64,000 nt of DNA from Perognathus longimembris pacificus (GCF_023159225.1 NC_063168.1:51601377-51665376), one strand, 5' to 3'; numbered from the stretch's first letter, positions 47,451 through 60,370 are shown. Notes: generated from the letters alone by a model not told the origin. Numbers and translations: made by a program.

Positions 47451-49012
47451 CTGAAAAGAGTAACAAATCTCCTGATGATAGATTAACTCTAAGTAGACAA
47501 AATCTAGATCAACCAGCCAAAGCAACTAGGGGAAAACATCATTTGGTGTCTTTAAGCATCTCTCTATTTTGTCACTTTATTGTGTTTGCTTGATTTTTAC
47601 ATTGCATAACTAAAATTCAAGGCCTCAAAAGAGAGCAAATTCTAATTATACCACCCAAGCCCATCCCCTCACCTTTCTCCTCCCCAGGCCTTCCCTTGTC
47701 TCTTTTTGTGCCTTAACAGACAAATGAGTGGCTTATTATGTGATTCCTTTTCCTCTCTGGATAAAATTATTAATCAGCGAGGTACTGATGGTCAGACACT
47801 TATCACTTGAATCAATATGGTGATTTTTTTTCAAATCTATTTCCTCTCTCCAACACACTGAGTGAGTGAGTGACAAATACCAAGCTTTATGAACAGACAG
47901 CATGGCTTCCTCAGACAATGTAGCCATGGAAAGCACGCTGAAGCAGTAGTCACATCAAGCAGGAGGGCCTCGTGCTGATCAGAGAAGCCTAATGGTATGC
48001 TGCTAGGAAATGGATGGCAAGAGAAAGTTTCAGGCTACTAAAATATTTCTTATTCAGCTCGAATTTTATAAACCAATTTCCATGCTTGTTATTCCACTGT
48101 CAGTGGTGAAAATAGAAATAACTTCACCTCAGAAACCTAAAATATTCTTAGAAAGGGATTTTCCACTTGCAAAACTGCTAAGACATAAAATTGCATCCTT
48201 GTGCGGTTTTTCCCTTTCCCAATTTGCACCCCTTATAACATAGATGAAAAGGGAAACCTGAATACGATTGCGCCCCATAATTGAGCCATTCAATTCCGGA
48301 TGAACACCAATTTCACACCTGGGAATTCATTCCACATAGCTTAATAAATCAAGTACTGCATGCATTCAGAAGTTACCTTTTTATTGCATAAAAAAGGAAT
48401 ATAAGGTAAATATTTAATAATAGGGAAGTGTTAAATAATTTATCTGCTACATAAAGTTACACAAATGTATGATATGTTCTATATTAAATGAAAAGACAAA
48501 ATATAAATCCAATGATTCTTTCATAAATGTAAGGTTCAATGTATGTGACATATTAAATGAAAAGGCAAAAATATAAAGCAAATAATTCTTAAGCTCCAAA
48601 AGAATAATATATGTATAGGGATACACTGAGAAATGTGAATCCTATCAGTGATGATATAGGTGTTGAATCAATTTTAAGTGAAAAGGGTTTATTGCTATTC
48701 TTTGTGAAGAAGTACATAGTACAGGAGCTCTCTGCATCCTACATTCCCTATAGGAGCTAGTCAGATTTGCATTTAGCAGGAAAAAACATTTTAATGACAC
48801 AGCAGTTAAATTTCATATTTAAAAAATGAATATTAATACAAGTAGTACAAAATTATAAAATTATGATTTATTATATATAATGATTCAACTTTAACATAAT
48901 ACATATGTACACTTATATCCCCCTAATTTTTTATATATAAAATTCAAATTTACTGATGTCAAGACCGTGTGTCTTATGGAGACCCTGAAAAAGAGGAAGG
49001 AGGAAAATATAT
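47451..49012. other. single-copy sequence; possible conserved block at 47990-48370
   Basis: The block 47990-48370 is repeat-poor, keeps several CpGs (gaatacgattgcgcccc) and has AT-rich homeodomain-like words. From 48370 on the sequence is AT-rich and includes a local near-repeat (tattaaatgaaaagacaaaatataaa-like word at about 48483 and 48550). Confidence 0.4.
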
Positions 49013-49240
49013 AGCCAGGTGTCAGTGGTTCACACCTGTAACCCAAGCTACTCAGAAGGCTGAGACCTAAGGATCAAGGTTTGAAGCCAGCTCAGACAGA
49101 AAAGTCTTTGAGACTCTTATCTTCAATTAACCACAAAAAAGCAAGAAGCACAGCTGTGGCTCAAGTGGTAGAGTGGTAGCCTTGAGTAAAAATAACTCAG
49201 GGATAATACCTAGTGCCTTAGTTCAAGCCCTAGGACCCAA
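49013..49240 (+). mobile_element. B1-dID-type dimeric SINE
   Basis: The B1 arm (cacacctgtaacccaagcta) is followed by a right arm (agctgtggctcaagtggtag, gttcaagccctaggac). A short, weak aaatata direct repeat may be the target duplication. Confidence 0.82.
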
Positions 49241-51174
49241 ATATACACAGACAAAAGGACTATATAAACTCTAGAGATATATTTTCTTCTCACTTATGGC
49301 CCTTCAGACAGAAGGATGTGTTAAACTTGGCTGTTTGATCACATTTTACACAACACCAATCCACTAGAATGCCATTCGCTTAGACTTTGGTTCTATGTAT
49401 GGACATACGCAGCCAGTTCAGAACACATAATTTCACCCTATAAACATCATACACACCACGAACTTTTGAAGCAGAAATAAAGAAGTTAAAGTCCTTGCCT
49501 CAGATGGGGAGTCCTCCGATGGGCTCCTCTTCAGAACAAAAATTCCAATGGAGAAAATAAAGGTAAAATATAAAAGAAATGTAAAATATATCTGAAATGG
49601 CTGTGTATGTCAAAAATTAGCATGTCTACTTGGGAACAGATTTTATGTGGCAATACTTCAGGGGGTTGCTACAGGATTAGGTATGGTTTGGAGACATACA
49701 TATATAGGAAATAGAATCAGAATTGAATAGAAACACTAGCATCCTTTCAAATTCTAGATGTTTTCCTCACTAAATACACCAAGAATCTGGGTATCTGAGT
49801 TTGGGGGGGGGGGTGGCTTAACATAAAAACTTGGAGGACAGCCAGTGATATACCTCATTTAAAAAATTAGATGGAGGTACTGACAGGTTAAATAAGTTGT
49901 TACAAATCACATCTCCTTCATGGCTTCCTTTTAGGAAGAATAATTGAAAACCATCAATTTTCAATTCCCTTCCCAATTCAGAAAGGTGACTGAAGAGCAG
50001 ACATGGACAAAACAGACTGGTTTGCTAGGACTAGAAAGTTCATGGTAAGTAAAAAGTAAAAGATGAGAAACATTGGTCATTTCTGACAGTTCACTCGGTA
50101 AAATCCCTTGAAAAAAAAATATATATCACTACAAATGACATTGATTTTCATGTTACAAATCAGAAACCTTTTGGGATAACAGTAAGCAACTTCACAATCA
50201 GGTGACCATGTTCGTGGATGCAGAGCAAAGTGTGATTTTTTTAAATAGAAATAATTCATTAAACTGATCCTGTATCTATTTTATTGTTGTTTTTGTTGCT
50301 TCTGTAGAAAAGACATCCAAACATCCTTGGAGAAATTGGAGTGACCACATAGTATTTTGTGGCTTTCCCTAGTAGCTTCACCTTAGATCAAAAACTAGAC
50401 AAACACCAAGAACTCAAAAGTAATAAAACTTGCACACAAAAATCATAATCTATAGTCAAATAAAATGAAAAATTTCTGTTACCATAGAAATTTAAGAGAC
50501 TTTTGGAAATCGTGAACAAGGAACTCATTTCTTTCCTGGGCCCCGAATGTTACAGAACAAAACACGACTGCTTTTGCTGCCTCTGAGATAATATTATGTT
50601 GATAGACTCAGAATACTTGCTCTGTTTTCAGTTACCTCTCATCCTCTTTTCTTTTTTTTTCCAAGGGAAGGGTGGCATCTTGTGGCCCAAACACAATTTG
50701 CTTCATATGCTTACTTTGCTTATTAGCAAAACAGCTTAGAAAACCACATCTGGTTCTAAAGCAACCATGCATATTTTTACATTTCTTTCCTCTTCGGGAC
50801 CAGCCCCTCTCCTGCCCTTTGGTAACTGCTGTTCCTGCCAAAAGAGAGAAAGCAGTGGGTGGAAGGGACTTAGCTGATTAAACACAATGTGACACCCAAA
50901 CCACTCAAAAAAGATGCTCCTCGTACAGCTGGCTCCCACCTCATCCTCACTCTACTCCAGCGTGGGGGTGGGAGGACCCCTATTTTCAGATTTCCTGAGC
51001 TCTTCCCATGCTAACACAGCCTAAGCAATCAACTTTCCTATAATTACGGTCTCAGGCACTTTGCTTCTTAAAGCACTTAGCCTATTTCTGGGGCAGAGAA
51101 CAATTGCTGCGGTTTAGAACAACCCAGGGTTCTTTCCCCACCCCCCCCCCCCACCCCATTTTGTTTTATTTTAC
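49241..51174. other. single-copy sequence, no gene seen
   Basis: G and C homopolymers lie near 49803-49812 and 51141-51152. No gene or other repeat is recognised. Confidence 0.45.
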
Positions 51175-52015
51175 TTCTAACTGGCATAATAACTCTACAT
51201 GTTTATAGCGTTCAGTGCAATGTTTCAATATATGTTACACACTGTAATGCTCAAACCAGGGTAATTAACATATTCATAACGTCAAATATTTATTATTTCT
51301 TTGTGGTGAGAACATTCAAACTCTGTTCTTTTGGGTCTTTGGAAATGCATACTCCATTAATGTTAAATATAGTCACTCCGATGTGCCACAGAATCTCAGA
51401 ACTTTGTGCTAGCTTGCTATAACTTTGTACCCCAGCCCTCCTTGCCAACCCTTCCCAGCCCCGAGGACCCATTTTTCCCCTACTCCAACGAGACCAATTC
51501 TTTTTTTTTTTTTTTTTTTTTTTTTTTGGTCAGTCCTGGGCCTTGGACTCAGGGCCTGAGCACTGTCCCTGGCTTCTTCCCGCTCAAGGCTAGCACTCCG
51601 CCACTTGAGCCACAGCACCGCTTCTGGCCGTTTTTCTGTATATGTGGTGCTGGGGAATCGAACCTAGGGCCTCGTGTATCCGAGGCAGGCACTCTTGCCA
51701 CTAGGCTATCTCCCCAGCCCCCAACGAGACCAATTCTTAACATGCGATTATACTGTGCTCGTCATTCTGTTCCTGGCTCTTTTTCCCTAACATAAAGTCC
51801 TCTAGGTTCATCCACATTGTAGCAAATGCCACCATTTCATGCCTTTATGGCTGGATTGTATTCTACTGTATCTATATACCACACTGTCTTTATTTGCACA
51901 TTGTTGGACACTAAGACTAACTCCATTTCATGGCTGTAGTGAATGGTGCTGCAGTATACCTGGGAGTGCTGATAGCTCCTGAGAGATGGATTTCATTAGT
52001 GGTAGAGATTTAAAC
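51175..52015 (-). mobile_element. ancient L1 3' region (L1M-like)
   Basis: The plus strand is antisense old L1: tttcaatatatgttacacac, gtaattaacatattcataac, tttgtggtgagaacattcaa, then after the SINE ggctggattgtattctactg, tgaatggtgctgcagtatac and gggagtgctgatagctcctg. The SINE at 51503-51720 is inserted in it. Confidence 0.75.
51503..51720 (-). mobile_element. IDL-Geo SINE (young)
   Basis: The T-run, about 27 T including bases shared with the target site, is followed by a reversed Geo and ID-like monomer (ggggaatcgaacctagggc). Perfect 18-bp target duplication ccaacgagaccaattctt: 51485-51502 and 51721-51738. Confidence 0.95.
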
Positions 52016-52069
52016 CCCATGCAAGGAAAGAAAAAAACACCCTGCACACTTGGAGCCATAAAAGAAAAT

Positions 52070-52455
52070 ACAAAGTTCTCACATGTTGCACACCAAATAA
52101 AGGTAGGGACTCAGAAGGCTTAAGTACTGTTGGTGACATACAAGATGGAGGTCAGGTTGTTTTCTAACACTGCACTCATGTTGACCAGTGTGACAGACAC
52201 ACATGGTGTTGCAAATATGCTCTCCAAGAACAGAGTCACAATGATAGACAGAAAAACAAAAAACAAACAAACAATTGTCACAGCAAAGCAAAATTTACTT
52301 CTACAAAAGAGTGTGCCACTGGCCAAAAATCTACCAAGCAAGTACAAAGAGAATGCAGGCTGCTCCCCTATTTATTGCTAACACAACCCACCCTGCCCCT
52401 CTGCTCAGATTAGTTGAGCTTAGGCTCAAATCCACTCCCTGTTGGCTAGATTGAA
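52070..52455 (-). mobile_element. possible LTR
   Basis: On the minus strand a TATA-like caataaataggggagc is followed by about 200 bp without any gene, a composition like U3-R-U5. The ends could not be fixed and it may be something else. Confidence 0.3.
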
Positions 52456-53677
52456 GAAGATAAGATGTATGTACATAAGGTAAGTATTTAGAGACTCTTA
52501 AATAAGATTAGCAGTACACAAGCCATCTCAAAATAAACCTACAGCTATTTCTTTTACAATCTAAATTGTGTCTTCTGAGGTACATGTTTGTTCCATCTTG
52601 GAGCAACCAGTTAAGACAAAACCATACATTTCAAAAATCATTCCTTATCCCAAAACAATTCCTCTTTTTACTTCCTGACATTGTCTTAGCATAATAATCA
52701 CCAAGAGTCAAGTCACCAGGCCAAAAGAAGAACTTTCAATCAACTCACTTGGATAGAACAGACAGTTTCTCTCACTATGTCCACAGAACAAAATCTATAC
52801 ACTCAGTTCTTTTGTAGCCTCTGTATCACAACCTACAGCTTTGGAGGCAGTACTGGAAGTCTTGCAAAGATATTTCACACAGCATTTATACATGCTAGTA
52901 GTTTCATCTCTCTCCCTACTCTCTCCTATCATTGCTGTACAACTTATTTCAGGAAACAGATTGTTTCAACATATATCCTATAAATGTGGACATTTTCCAA
53001 TGGCATGAGATTGAAGGTCGATAGTGTTCTTTTCTTGGGTTTCCACATCGCTTTTAAATGCTATCAATTCTTAAACCCTGAGTTCTCTGCAAAGAACACT
53101 ATGTAAATCTCTCTGCATATTTCTAGTTATTTTCTAAGGAAAAAAATCCAAACAGTTACATTTCTGCATCAACAATATGAATATTTTATGAACTCTATAC
53201 ATATGTGTGTGTATATATACATATATATTGCTATATTGAGCCTCTAGAGTGTATCAATTGGCATTCCTTTAATCAATTTTCCTTTTTGCTTTGTAAAATC
53301 TTTTCATTCTGGTAGCTAAAAACCAGTGTCTCCTTAATTCAAACATAATTTGTATAATTTCTGGTACCTAAAATATTTCTCTCTTTGCTCCACAGAAATT
53401 TCTTCAATTGCTTATTTTCCTACTAGATCTTTTTATCTTTTTCATGTTTCATGTATAGTCTTTTATGCATGAAAAAAATCAACTCTCAATCATATTAAAA
53501 GGAAATATCTCTACCTGTTCCTTCCTTCATGTTTCCATTCTCTGGAAATACAACCTCCAATCTTCTTCTCCATAAGCCACAAACACATATAAGTTTTACC
53601 TTGTATTCAAATCTCATGTCTAACCCAACTGTACATACTATTGGCACTAACTTCAGACTCCTCTCAGAACCATAACC
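52456..53677. other. single-copy sequence, no gene seen
   Basis: AT-rich, with a short TA/TG repeat near 53200-53230. Nothing else is recognised. Confidence 0.45.
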
Positions 53678-53691
53678 TAAGATGGTGTTTT

Positions 53692-54917
53692 CTTTCTTTT
53701 TTTTCTTTTCAAACTGATGTACAGAGAGGTTAGAGTTTCATATGTTAGGCATTGGATATATTTCTTGTACTGTTTGTTACCTCCTCTTTCATTCCCCCCT
53801 CCCCCTTTCCTGTTTCCCTTTTCCCCTATGAGTTGTTCAGTTGATTCACACCAAACAATTTTGCAAGTATTGCTTTTGTAGTCATTTGTCTTTTTACCCT
53901 GTGTTTCTCAATTTTGGTATTCCCTTTCAGTTTCCTAGCTCTAATACCAGTATACACGCTTTCCAATGTACTCAGATAAGATACAGAGATAGTGCAGGTA
54001 CAACCAAAAGAAGGGGATACAAGAGGATCATCAATAATAGAAGCTACGGTTTCACATCGCATGTTGAAAGTAATTACAACACTGATATAACAGTCGTTTC
54101 CATAACATGGAGTTCATTTCATCTTATGTGTTCATAAGGGTATAGCTATTGGGCTCTTGTGATCCTCTGCTGTTACTAGCCTAAACCTGTGCTAATTATT
54201 CCCTATGAGGGAGCCCATAGAGTCCATGTTTCTTTGGGTCTGGCTCACTTCACTTAGTATAATTTTTTCCAAGTCCTTCCATTTCCTTACAAATGGGGCA
54301 ATGTCATTCTTTCTGAGAGAGGCATAAAATTCCATTGTGTATATGTATCACATTTTCCTGATTCATTCGTCTACTGAGGGGCTTCTGGGTTGGTTCCATA
54401 TTCTAGCTATTACAAATTGTGCTGCGATGAACACTGTTGTGCTGGTGGTTTTAGTGTGCTTTTGTTTGTGGTCTTTTGGGTAGATGCCCAAAAGTGGGGC
54501 TGCTGGGTCATAGTGGAGCTCTGTGTTTAGCCTTCTGAGGAATCTCCACACCACTTTCCAAAGTGGCTGAACCAGTTTACATTCCCACCAACGATGAAGT
54601 AGGGTTTCCTTTGGGCCACATCCCGTCCAACATTTGTCATTGTTAGTTTTCTTGATATAGGACATTCTTACTGGGATGAGATGGAATCTCAATGTTGTTT
54701 TGATTTGCATTTCTTTTATGGCCAGTGATGTAAAGCATTTTTTCATGTCTCTTGGCCATTCTCATTTCCTCATCAGAGAAGTCTCTTTTTAAGTCTTTAG
54801 CCCACTTGTTGAGGGGGCTATTGGTTCTTTGCAGTTTTGTTTTGGAGGAATGTAATTTTTTAAGTTCTGCATATATTTTAGATATGAGGCCTTTGTCCGT
54901 TGTATGGCCAGTAAAGA
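53692..54917 (-). mobile_element. 5'-truncated L1
   Basis: The minus frame 54746-54363 encodes the ORF2 C-terminal region ([35 protein letters not shown]); here the knuckle keeps His but one Cys is Arg. The 3' UTR follows to a T-rich end. Target duplication taagatggtgtttt: 53678-53691 and 54918-54931. Confidence 0.93.
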
Positions 54918-55329
54918 TAAGATGGTGTTTTTTATGTAGATCAACATTGCCTCATGTCTGGTAAGTACCACTATATATACCTTATAATACACATATTTAA
55001 ATAACACATATTAATAATAATACTACTGTTTATTAAACTACTTCTCTATTTTCATTAAGTTATTTCCAGGTTTCCAATATTAAAAATAAATAGTATTAAA
55101 GTAAGCCAGTCACAGAAAAGAAAAATAGCTACTCTATGATTCCACCATATATGAAGTAACTAGCCAAATTTGTATAAAGAAAATACAAGAATCACGAATT
55201 GACTTTGGTCTGGTGAAGTCTGAGCTAGTTAGCTGACATCTCTAGTCACCCATGCTGTGAATAGTAGAATCATTTAGAAGCATCCATTTTAGTTCATTGC
55301 AATTTAAAACAATGACAAGATTCAACAAT

Positions 55330-56120
55330 TTTAACTAACTGGCTTTAATTTTTTTAATGTTAAAAGATGAATACCAAATATAAATACAATTGTTCAGCGC
55401 AATTTGCATTTAATCTGGTGGCCTATTACACAATGCTTCCACCTGCGTAGAATGAGTCAATCACAATGTAATAAGATTCAGGGTCAGTAAAGCAATTTAA
55501 AATGTAAAATTGCATGCTCACATTTGATGACTATCAACACTGCAAGCTGAATAAAATGGAAAGTTCCATCTGTTATTGTCATGTGGGCAACATTCACTCT
55601 ACCTGAAGGAAGCATAAGAAGGAAGAGAGTCACATGTGCTGCTCCAAGTGGTGGTTGAATACAATGAAATTTCTCAGTTGGCAGGGATGACATGTGATTC
55701 ATTTCTCTGTCACCCAGGGCCTTTTGTGTGGTAGGCGTCCAATTAACATTTGTAGAATTTAATCAAAAATCTATTTTGCTGTAAAGAAAAATGTCATGGT
55801 CATTATCCAATATATTTGCACCTACATTTATTATGGCATGCTAAAAAAAATTGACTTCTGGCAACTTCAAGAATCCTAGTCTATACAGTAGCAGTGAAAG
55901 TAATCTTAAAAGAATTGCCATAAGAACAATTATAATTAATTGCTTAACAGGAGGTCAGTAGTTACCTAAACCAATCAAGAATTGTAGGCAAATTACAATT
56001 CATTTGTTTCATGCAATAGAAAATTAGAAGCAGCATAATTGTATAACAAATATAAATGAGGAAAGAAAGTAAGATTATCAATTATTATGTTAATAATCTA
56101 AGTAATGTATGAACTGCTGG
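55330..56120. promoter_or_regulatory. candidate AT-rich conserved noncoding element
   Basis: About 800 bp has no repeat I recognise and is dense in homeodomain/POU-like words: gcgcaatttgcatttaatc, caattataattaattgc, ggcaaattacaattcattt and tccaattaacatttg. The composition is like developmental enhancers in gene deserts. No open frame of interest. This is inference from texture only. Confidence 0.4.
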
Positions 56121-56478
56121 TAACATTTTTCTCTTACAGTGAAATGTCATAAATGATGTGTTTAATGATTGAGAAAATATTTCATTTCACAAATATATCA
56201 ATAGATAACAGACAATGAAAATGAAAAAAAATGGTTCAAATTCAAGACAGACTCCTCTGCCAATGACCTAAACATCCAAAAGATAAGAACATATAAGCAA
56301 AGGTTGGTTATAAAGTTAGAATCAAGAATACAAAAGAAATGGGAAGAGGAAGGCAAATAGAATAGAGGAGGTTAAGTACGGTAAAATACTTAAATATGTA
56401 CATTTATAAAAACAAAATGAATCTTGTTGAGATGCATCTGTGAAAAGGGAGAAGAAGAAAGATTATAAGGGAGATTAG

Positions 56479-56479
<1 letters not shown>

Positions 56480-56514
<35 letters not shown>
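56480..56514. repeat. (TG)n microsatellite
   Basis: A pure GT run of about 35 bp. Confidence 0.97.
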
Positions 56515-56517
<3 letters not shown>

Positions 56518-56539
56518 CATGTCAAAATATAATACCTTA

Positions 56540-56850
56540 GTACTTTATGATGCTAATAAAAATGAAAGGAAGAGGAGGGAGTCTTGTTAAAAGATGAATA
56601 ATATAGAAGTACTATATTTCATATATGTGTATGTAGTATGTATGTGTGTATTTGTGTATGAAAATGGCATACTGAAACCCACTGAAACTCCTAAAAAAGA
56701 GGAAGAGGAGGGAAAGGGGTTAAGAAAGAGTAACACAGAATGAGTTAATTTAATCAAAGTACATTATATGCATGTACATAGCTATTACCATAAAACCTCT
56801 TTGATGAGGAGTGAACAATCAATTTATGTCAATAAAAAGATCTTATTTTG
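56540..56850 (+). mobile_element. L1 3'-UTR-like fragment
   Basis: gagttaatttaatcaaagta, cattatatgcatgtacatag and accataaaacctctttgatg follow the order of a rodent L1 3' UTR. The preceding A/G-rich stretch near 56690-56730 fits as well. Confidence 0.5.
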
Positions 56851-57174
56851 TACAAGAAAGTAATGCAAAAGAAAGACAAACAAGGAAGAACATGATTCAT
56901 GGAAAAAATTTAATGTCTTTTTAAGAAAGGAAAATTCTAGCAAGTTTATCTGGTTGGCCAAAGGATAGAAATAAGTAAAATATGAATAAAGTACATAAAC
57001 CAAAAGCAGTCTTTTGTATCCATACCGTGGAAAGAATATTTTTTTTATATTTTCTTTAAGTATTTGTACTCAGGAGTTGCTATTCAACAAAGCAATGTGT
57101 GAGTACAATGAGTCTTGTTTGGTTACTCCTTACAACATTCTCACACCTATCCCTCCCAATTAGAGATTTTTCTT

Positions 57175-57440
57175 TTGTTTTTGAAAGTACTGGAGTTTGA
57201 ACTCAAGGCCTCTTGGTAGACTGTTGTTCTACCTCTTGAGCTGTTCCTCTAGCCCAGGTTTTTGCTAGTAATTCTTATAAGTACCGCTCGCTAACCGATT
57301 GCACCACTGGAGCTCCTTGCTAGTAATTCTTGAGACAGAGAACTTTGCTGTCCAGGCTGGTCTTTATCCGTGATCCCCTGATTTCTGCCTCCTGAGTAAT
57401 TAGGATTACAAGTGCGAGCTACTGGCACTCAGCTTAAAGT
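57175..57440 (-). mobile_element. B1-ID dimeric SINE carrying an insertion
   Basis: Plus strand: a reversed ID arm (tggagtttgaactcaaggcc to tcttgagctgttcctctagc), then a reversed B1 arm (gctgtccaggctggtcttta, cctgagtaattaggattaca). Between them, at 57277-57316, lies a foreign 40-bp piece flanked by a 15-bp duplication of the SINE's own sequence. Confidence 0.85.
57277..57316 (-). pseudogene. inserted 5' half of tRNA-Ile(UAU), tailless retropseudogene
   Basis: The minus strand reads gga, then gctccagtggtgcaatcg, then gttagcgagcggtacttat. From memory of mammalian tRNA-Ile-UAU this is nucleotides 1 to about 36 with two differences (one a C-to-T at a CpG), including the D-arm and ending exactly at the UAU anticodon. 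Both sides carry the perfect 15-bp repeat ttgctagtaattctt (57262-57276 and 57317-57331). There is no A-tail. It therefore has the structure of a tailless retropseudogene. It cannot act as a tRNA. Confidence 0.8.
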
Positions 57441-60140
57441 TTGTTGTTTAGAGATTTTCTGTTTGTTTGTTTGTTTGTTTTTAACTTAGTAAGTTTGGAC
57501 ATTTCAGAGACAGAATGGGATTATGAGCAGAGAAATAACAGTTTCAGATTTTTAGTAATGAGTATACAACAATATTGTTAGCCCTTACTATTCAGAGTGT
57601 GCTTTCTACACCAGTAGCATCAACATCTGACAGCCTCACCTTGCCAGAAATACAAGCCCTGAGGATTAGAATCTGCATATAGACAAGTTCCTTGAGTATG
57701 GTAAGATGTTTTGTATCCCTGGGGTTATGCACAATCAAGTGTGAGGAGAACAAGGACAGGATGCCCTAGCGGGGAGAAGAGTCTGAAAATGGAGAACCAA
57801 TAACACTCACTGCAATAATTCATTCAGGAGCTGATGAAAAGTAGAAAGTGACTACTGCCCTTCCCCGTTTACACATCCAGGTCCTTCAAGTGAGCACAGA
57901 TATATCTGAAGTCAGTCATTGCTCTGTGGAAATGACACTTAAAGACTTTGGCTCAATTCTTTTTGAAGCCTTAGACTGAATCCCTCATTCTACCCAGAAT
58001 CCCCAGGTTCTCCTCCCATATTTCCTGAGCATGAGGAGATAAAAGAGTTCTCTCATTTCCTTTATTGACACATGCTCTCAAGTCCCAACTTCTCATACAC
58101 CAAATTTGGGAAGGTGCTTGGTCCTATGTGGCATCGTGACAAAGTCCTCTCTCTCAGGGAACATTGAAAGATATGTTAATAAGTTAGTACCTAAATCACT
58201 ACATTCAACCTGAATGTAAACTCTCTTAGAAGTCAGTTTTTCTTCATGAAGATTTTACTTGGTTGAGAGTACCAGGGTGAATTTTGAACTACTTTCTGAA
58301 TATTTTATTCATATTTTCCAAAGGATTGTACTTTATAAGCTATTATGTCCAGTTGACACTGCATCTACTTCCTACCACATAAACTAAGCCAAATATAACA
58401 TGTTTCCCGCTCTCCCTAACCTTTGTACATGAGGTTCCTCTTCTAGATTAACCCTTCCAACCATTCCCTTTTGCCTGTATCCATTACATGGCCATCACTG
58501 TTACTCTGTAGCCCCTAAAATTAGCTTTGTCCTATAGACTACACACTGGCACACTAAATATAACTACACATGCACTCATAGAAAAGAAGAAAAAGAGAGG
58601 AAGAAAGTAAGAGACAACAAATGGCATTCAATATATTAGCAATTTTCCTCACATTACTACTACTGATGTTCCCCAGCTGAAAACAGAAATGCTTGATTAA
58701 ATATCCTTTAGTAGTCTATAATTAAGCCATATCATAATGGTTGAAATTTCCCAAGCTTCTAATGTCCTGGAGATTAATTTCTTTATGCCTCTTTAGAAAA
58801 ATCAAAACAAAAATATTTCATTTTCAGAAAGTTTTTGTCTGACACTTGTTTCACTCTGTGCAGCATTAAAGTAACATTCTCTCCTATTGAATTTCAGGTA
58901 GCTGCTTAAATTACAATATAAATCTCACCAGAGAATGCAATTTTATAAGCAGAGAGTTTCATTTTCAAACCATGATCTTACTGGATAGGAATACTAAACA
59001 CAGAGCTTTCAAAGACAATTCATGTTTCACCCACAACTGGAGGTATGAAATCAATAAATTTTCAAGAGTGAGCTTTCAATTACTTTAACTCATTCTTCTA
59101 GGATTCCCACAGATGCCAGGTAGTTAGAAAAGTAATATGCATTTTTGCACACATGAACATACACATAGGATAGGGAGAGAGAAGGAGGAGGGAAGAAGAG
59201 AGATAGGAAAGGGAAGGAAAAGGAAAGAGAGGGATTGCTATATACAATGGGGAAAGCAAACATGAAAAAATTATTTCATCTTTCTCTAAACTCTTATTTC
59301 CTCTGATGACCGAACAGGTATTTACAATGTCAAAGTGAATCTACTGGTGCTAACAGTATCCAACTCAGTCTCTTTGGGTTAAAGCCCAAACACTCCAGAT
59401 TGTTAAGTCCTCCCAAGATGGCGCCAGGGTACAGGCGAAGCTTGAACATGCCTACAGGTGAGAGGAGAGCCCGATTCATTTGGAACTCTTGTAGTAAGTC
59501 ATGCGCTTAGTCACAGGGACAGGTTTGCTAAAGTTTATGTGGCACCTCTGGGTTCTTCTAAAGTTCCTTCACCATCTCTAGCCCAGGACCCTTGGAAGCC
59601 CTGCTTCTTTCAACATCTCTGATCTCTCCTGGAAAGTCTAAGGACTTGTAGCAAGTCACTGTATACCTTGCAGGCTCTGTGAACCTGCCTTCTATCTCAG
59701 CTCCAAGACAACTTTCTCAATTACTGGAAACCAAATGTTTGTACAATAGCAACATTCTAGCACTGAGACAAACTAGGAAGCATAAAGACTTGTCCAAGGC
59801 TAACCACATAAGGTAGACAGAATAAGGGTCCACCCTCCTTAAAGAAAAAAAAAAAAAGCTTCATGTTTTAAGACCCACATATGTGTTAGTTGACAAGGGA
59901 GAATAAGTTTTGCTAATCACTAGGCCTTGAAATGGGGAACAAATCTGGGATTGTCTGGGGCCCAAAGAGATAATCATAAGTGTGCTGAAAAGTGCAGCCA
60001 TTGACAGAGGAATCAGACTCAGAGTGATATGATATGAGAAGAAATCAGACATTATTGCCCAGGAAGATGGAGAATGAAGCCAGAAGCTAAGCAATGTAAG
60101 AAGACTCCAGAAGTTCAAAGGAATAAGAAAATGGAGTCCA
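57441..60140. other. mostly single-copy sequence with ancient repeat traces
   Basis: L2-like words lie near 58400-58560 (ctaacctttgtacatgaggt). A purine-rich tract lies at 59165-59235. A MIR-like trace lies near 59760-59830 (gacttgtccaaggctaacca). A YY1-like word (ccaagatggcgcc) lies near 59414. No gene is supported. Confidence 0.45.
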
Positions 60141-60370
60141 AGCTAGGCACCAGTGGCTCACGCCTGTAATCCTAGCTACTCAGGAGGCTGAGAACTGAGA
60201 ATCATGGTTCAACGCCAACCCAGGCAGGAAAGGACATGACACTCTTATCTTCAATTAACCACCAGAAAACTGGAAATGTCACTGTAGCTCAAAGTGGTAG
60301 ATAGATGGCTAATTTTGAGTGAAAAAGCACAGGGACAGCATCCAGGCCTGAGTTCAAGCTCCATGACTGA

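Noticed and set aside
51406..51795. 129-codon frame
   Set aside because: It reads through a reversed IDL-Geo SINE and its T-tail; similar translations occur at every reversed SINE copy.
57277..57316. intact tRNA-Ile gene
   Set aside because: Only the 5' half is present; the anticodon stem 3' side, variable loop, T arm and acceptor 3' strand are missing.
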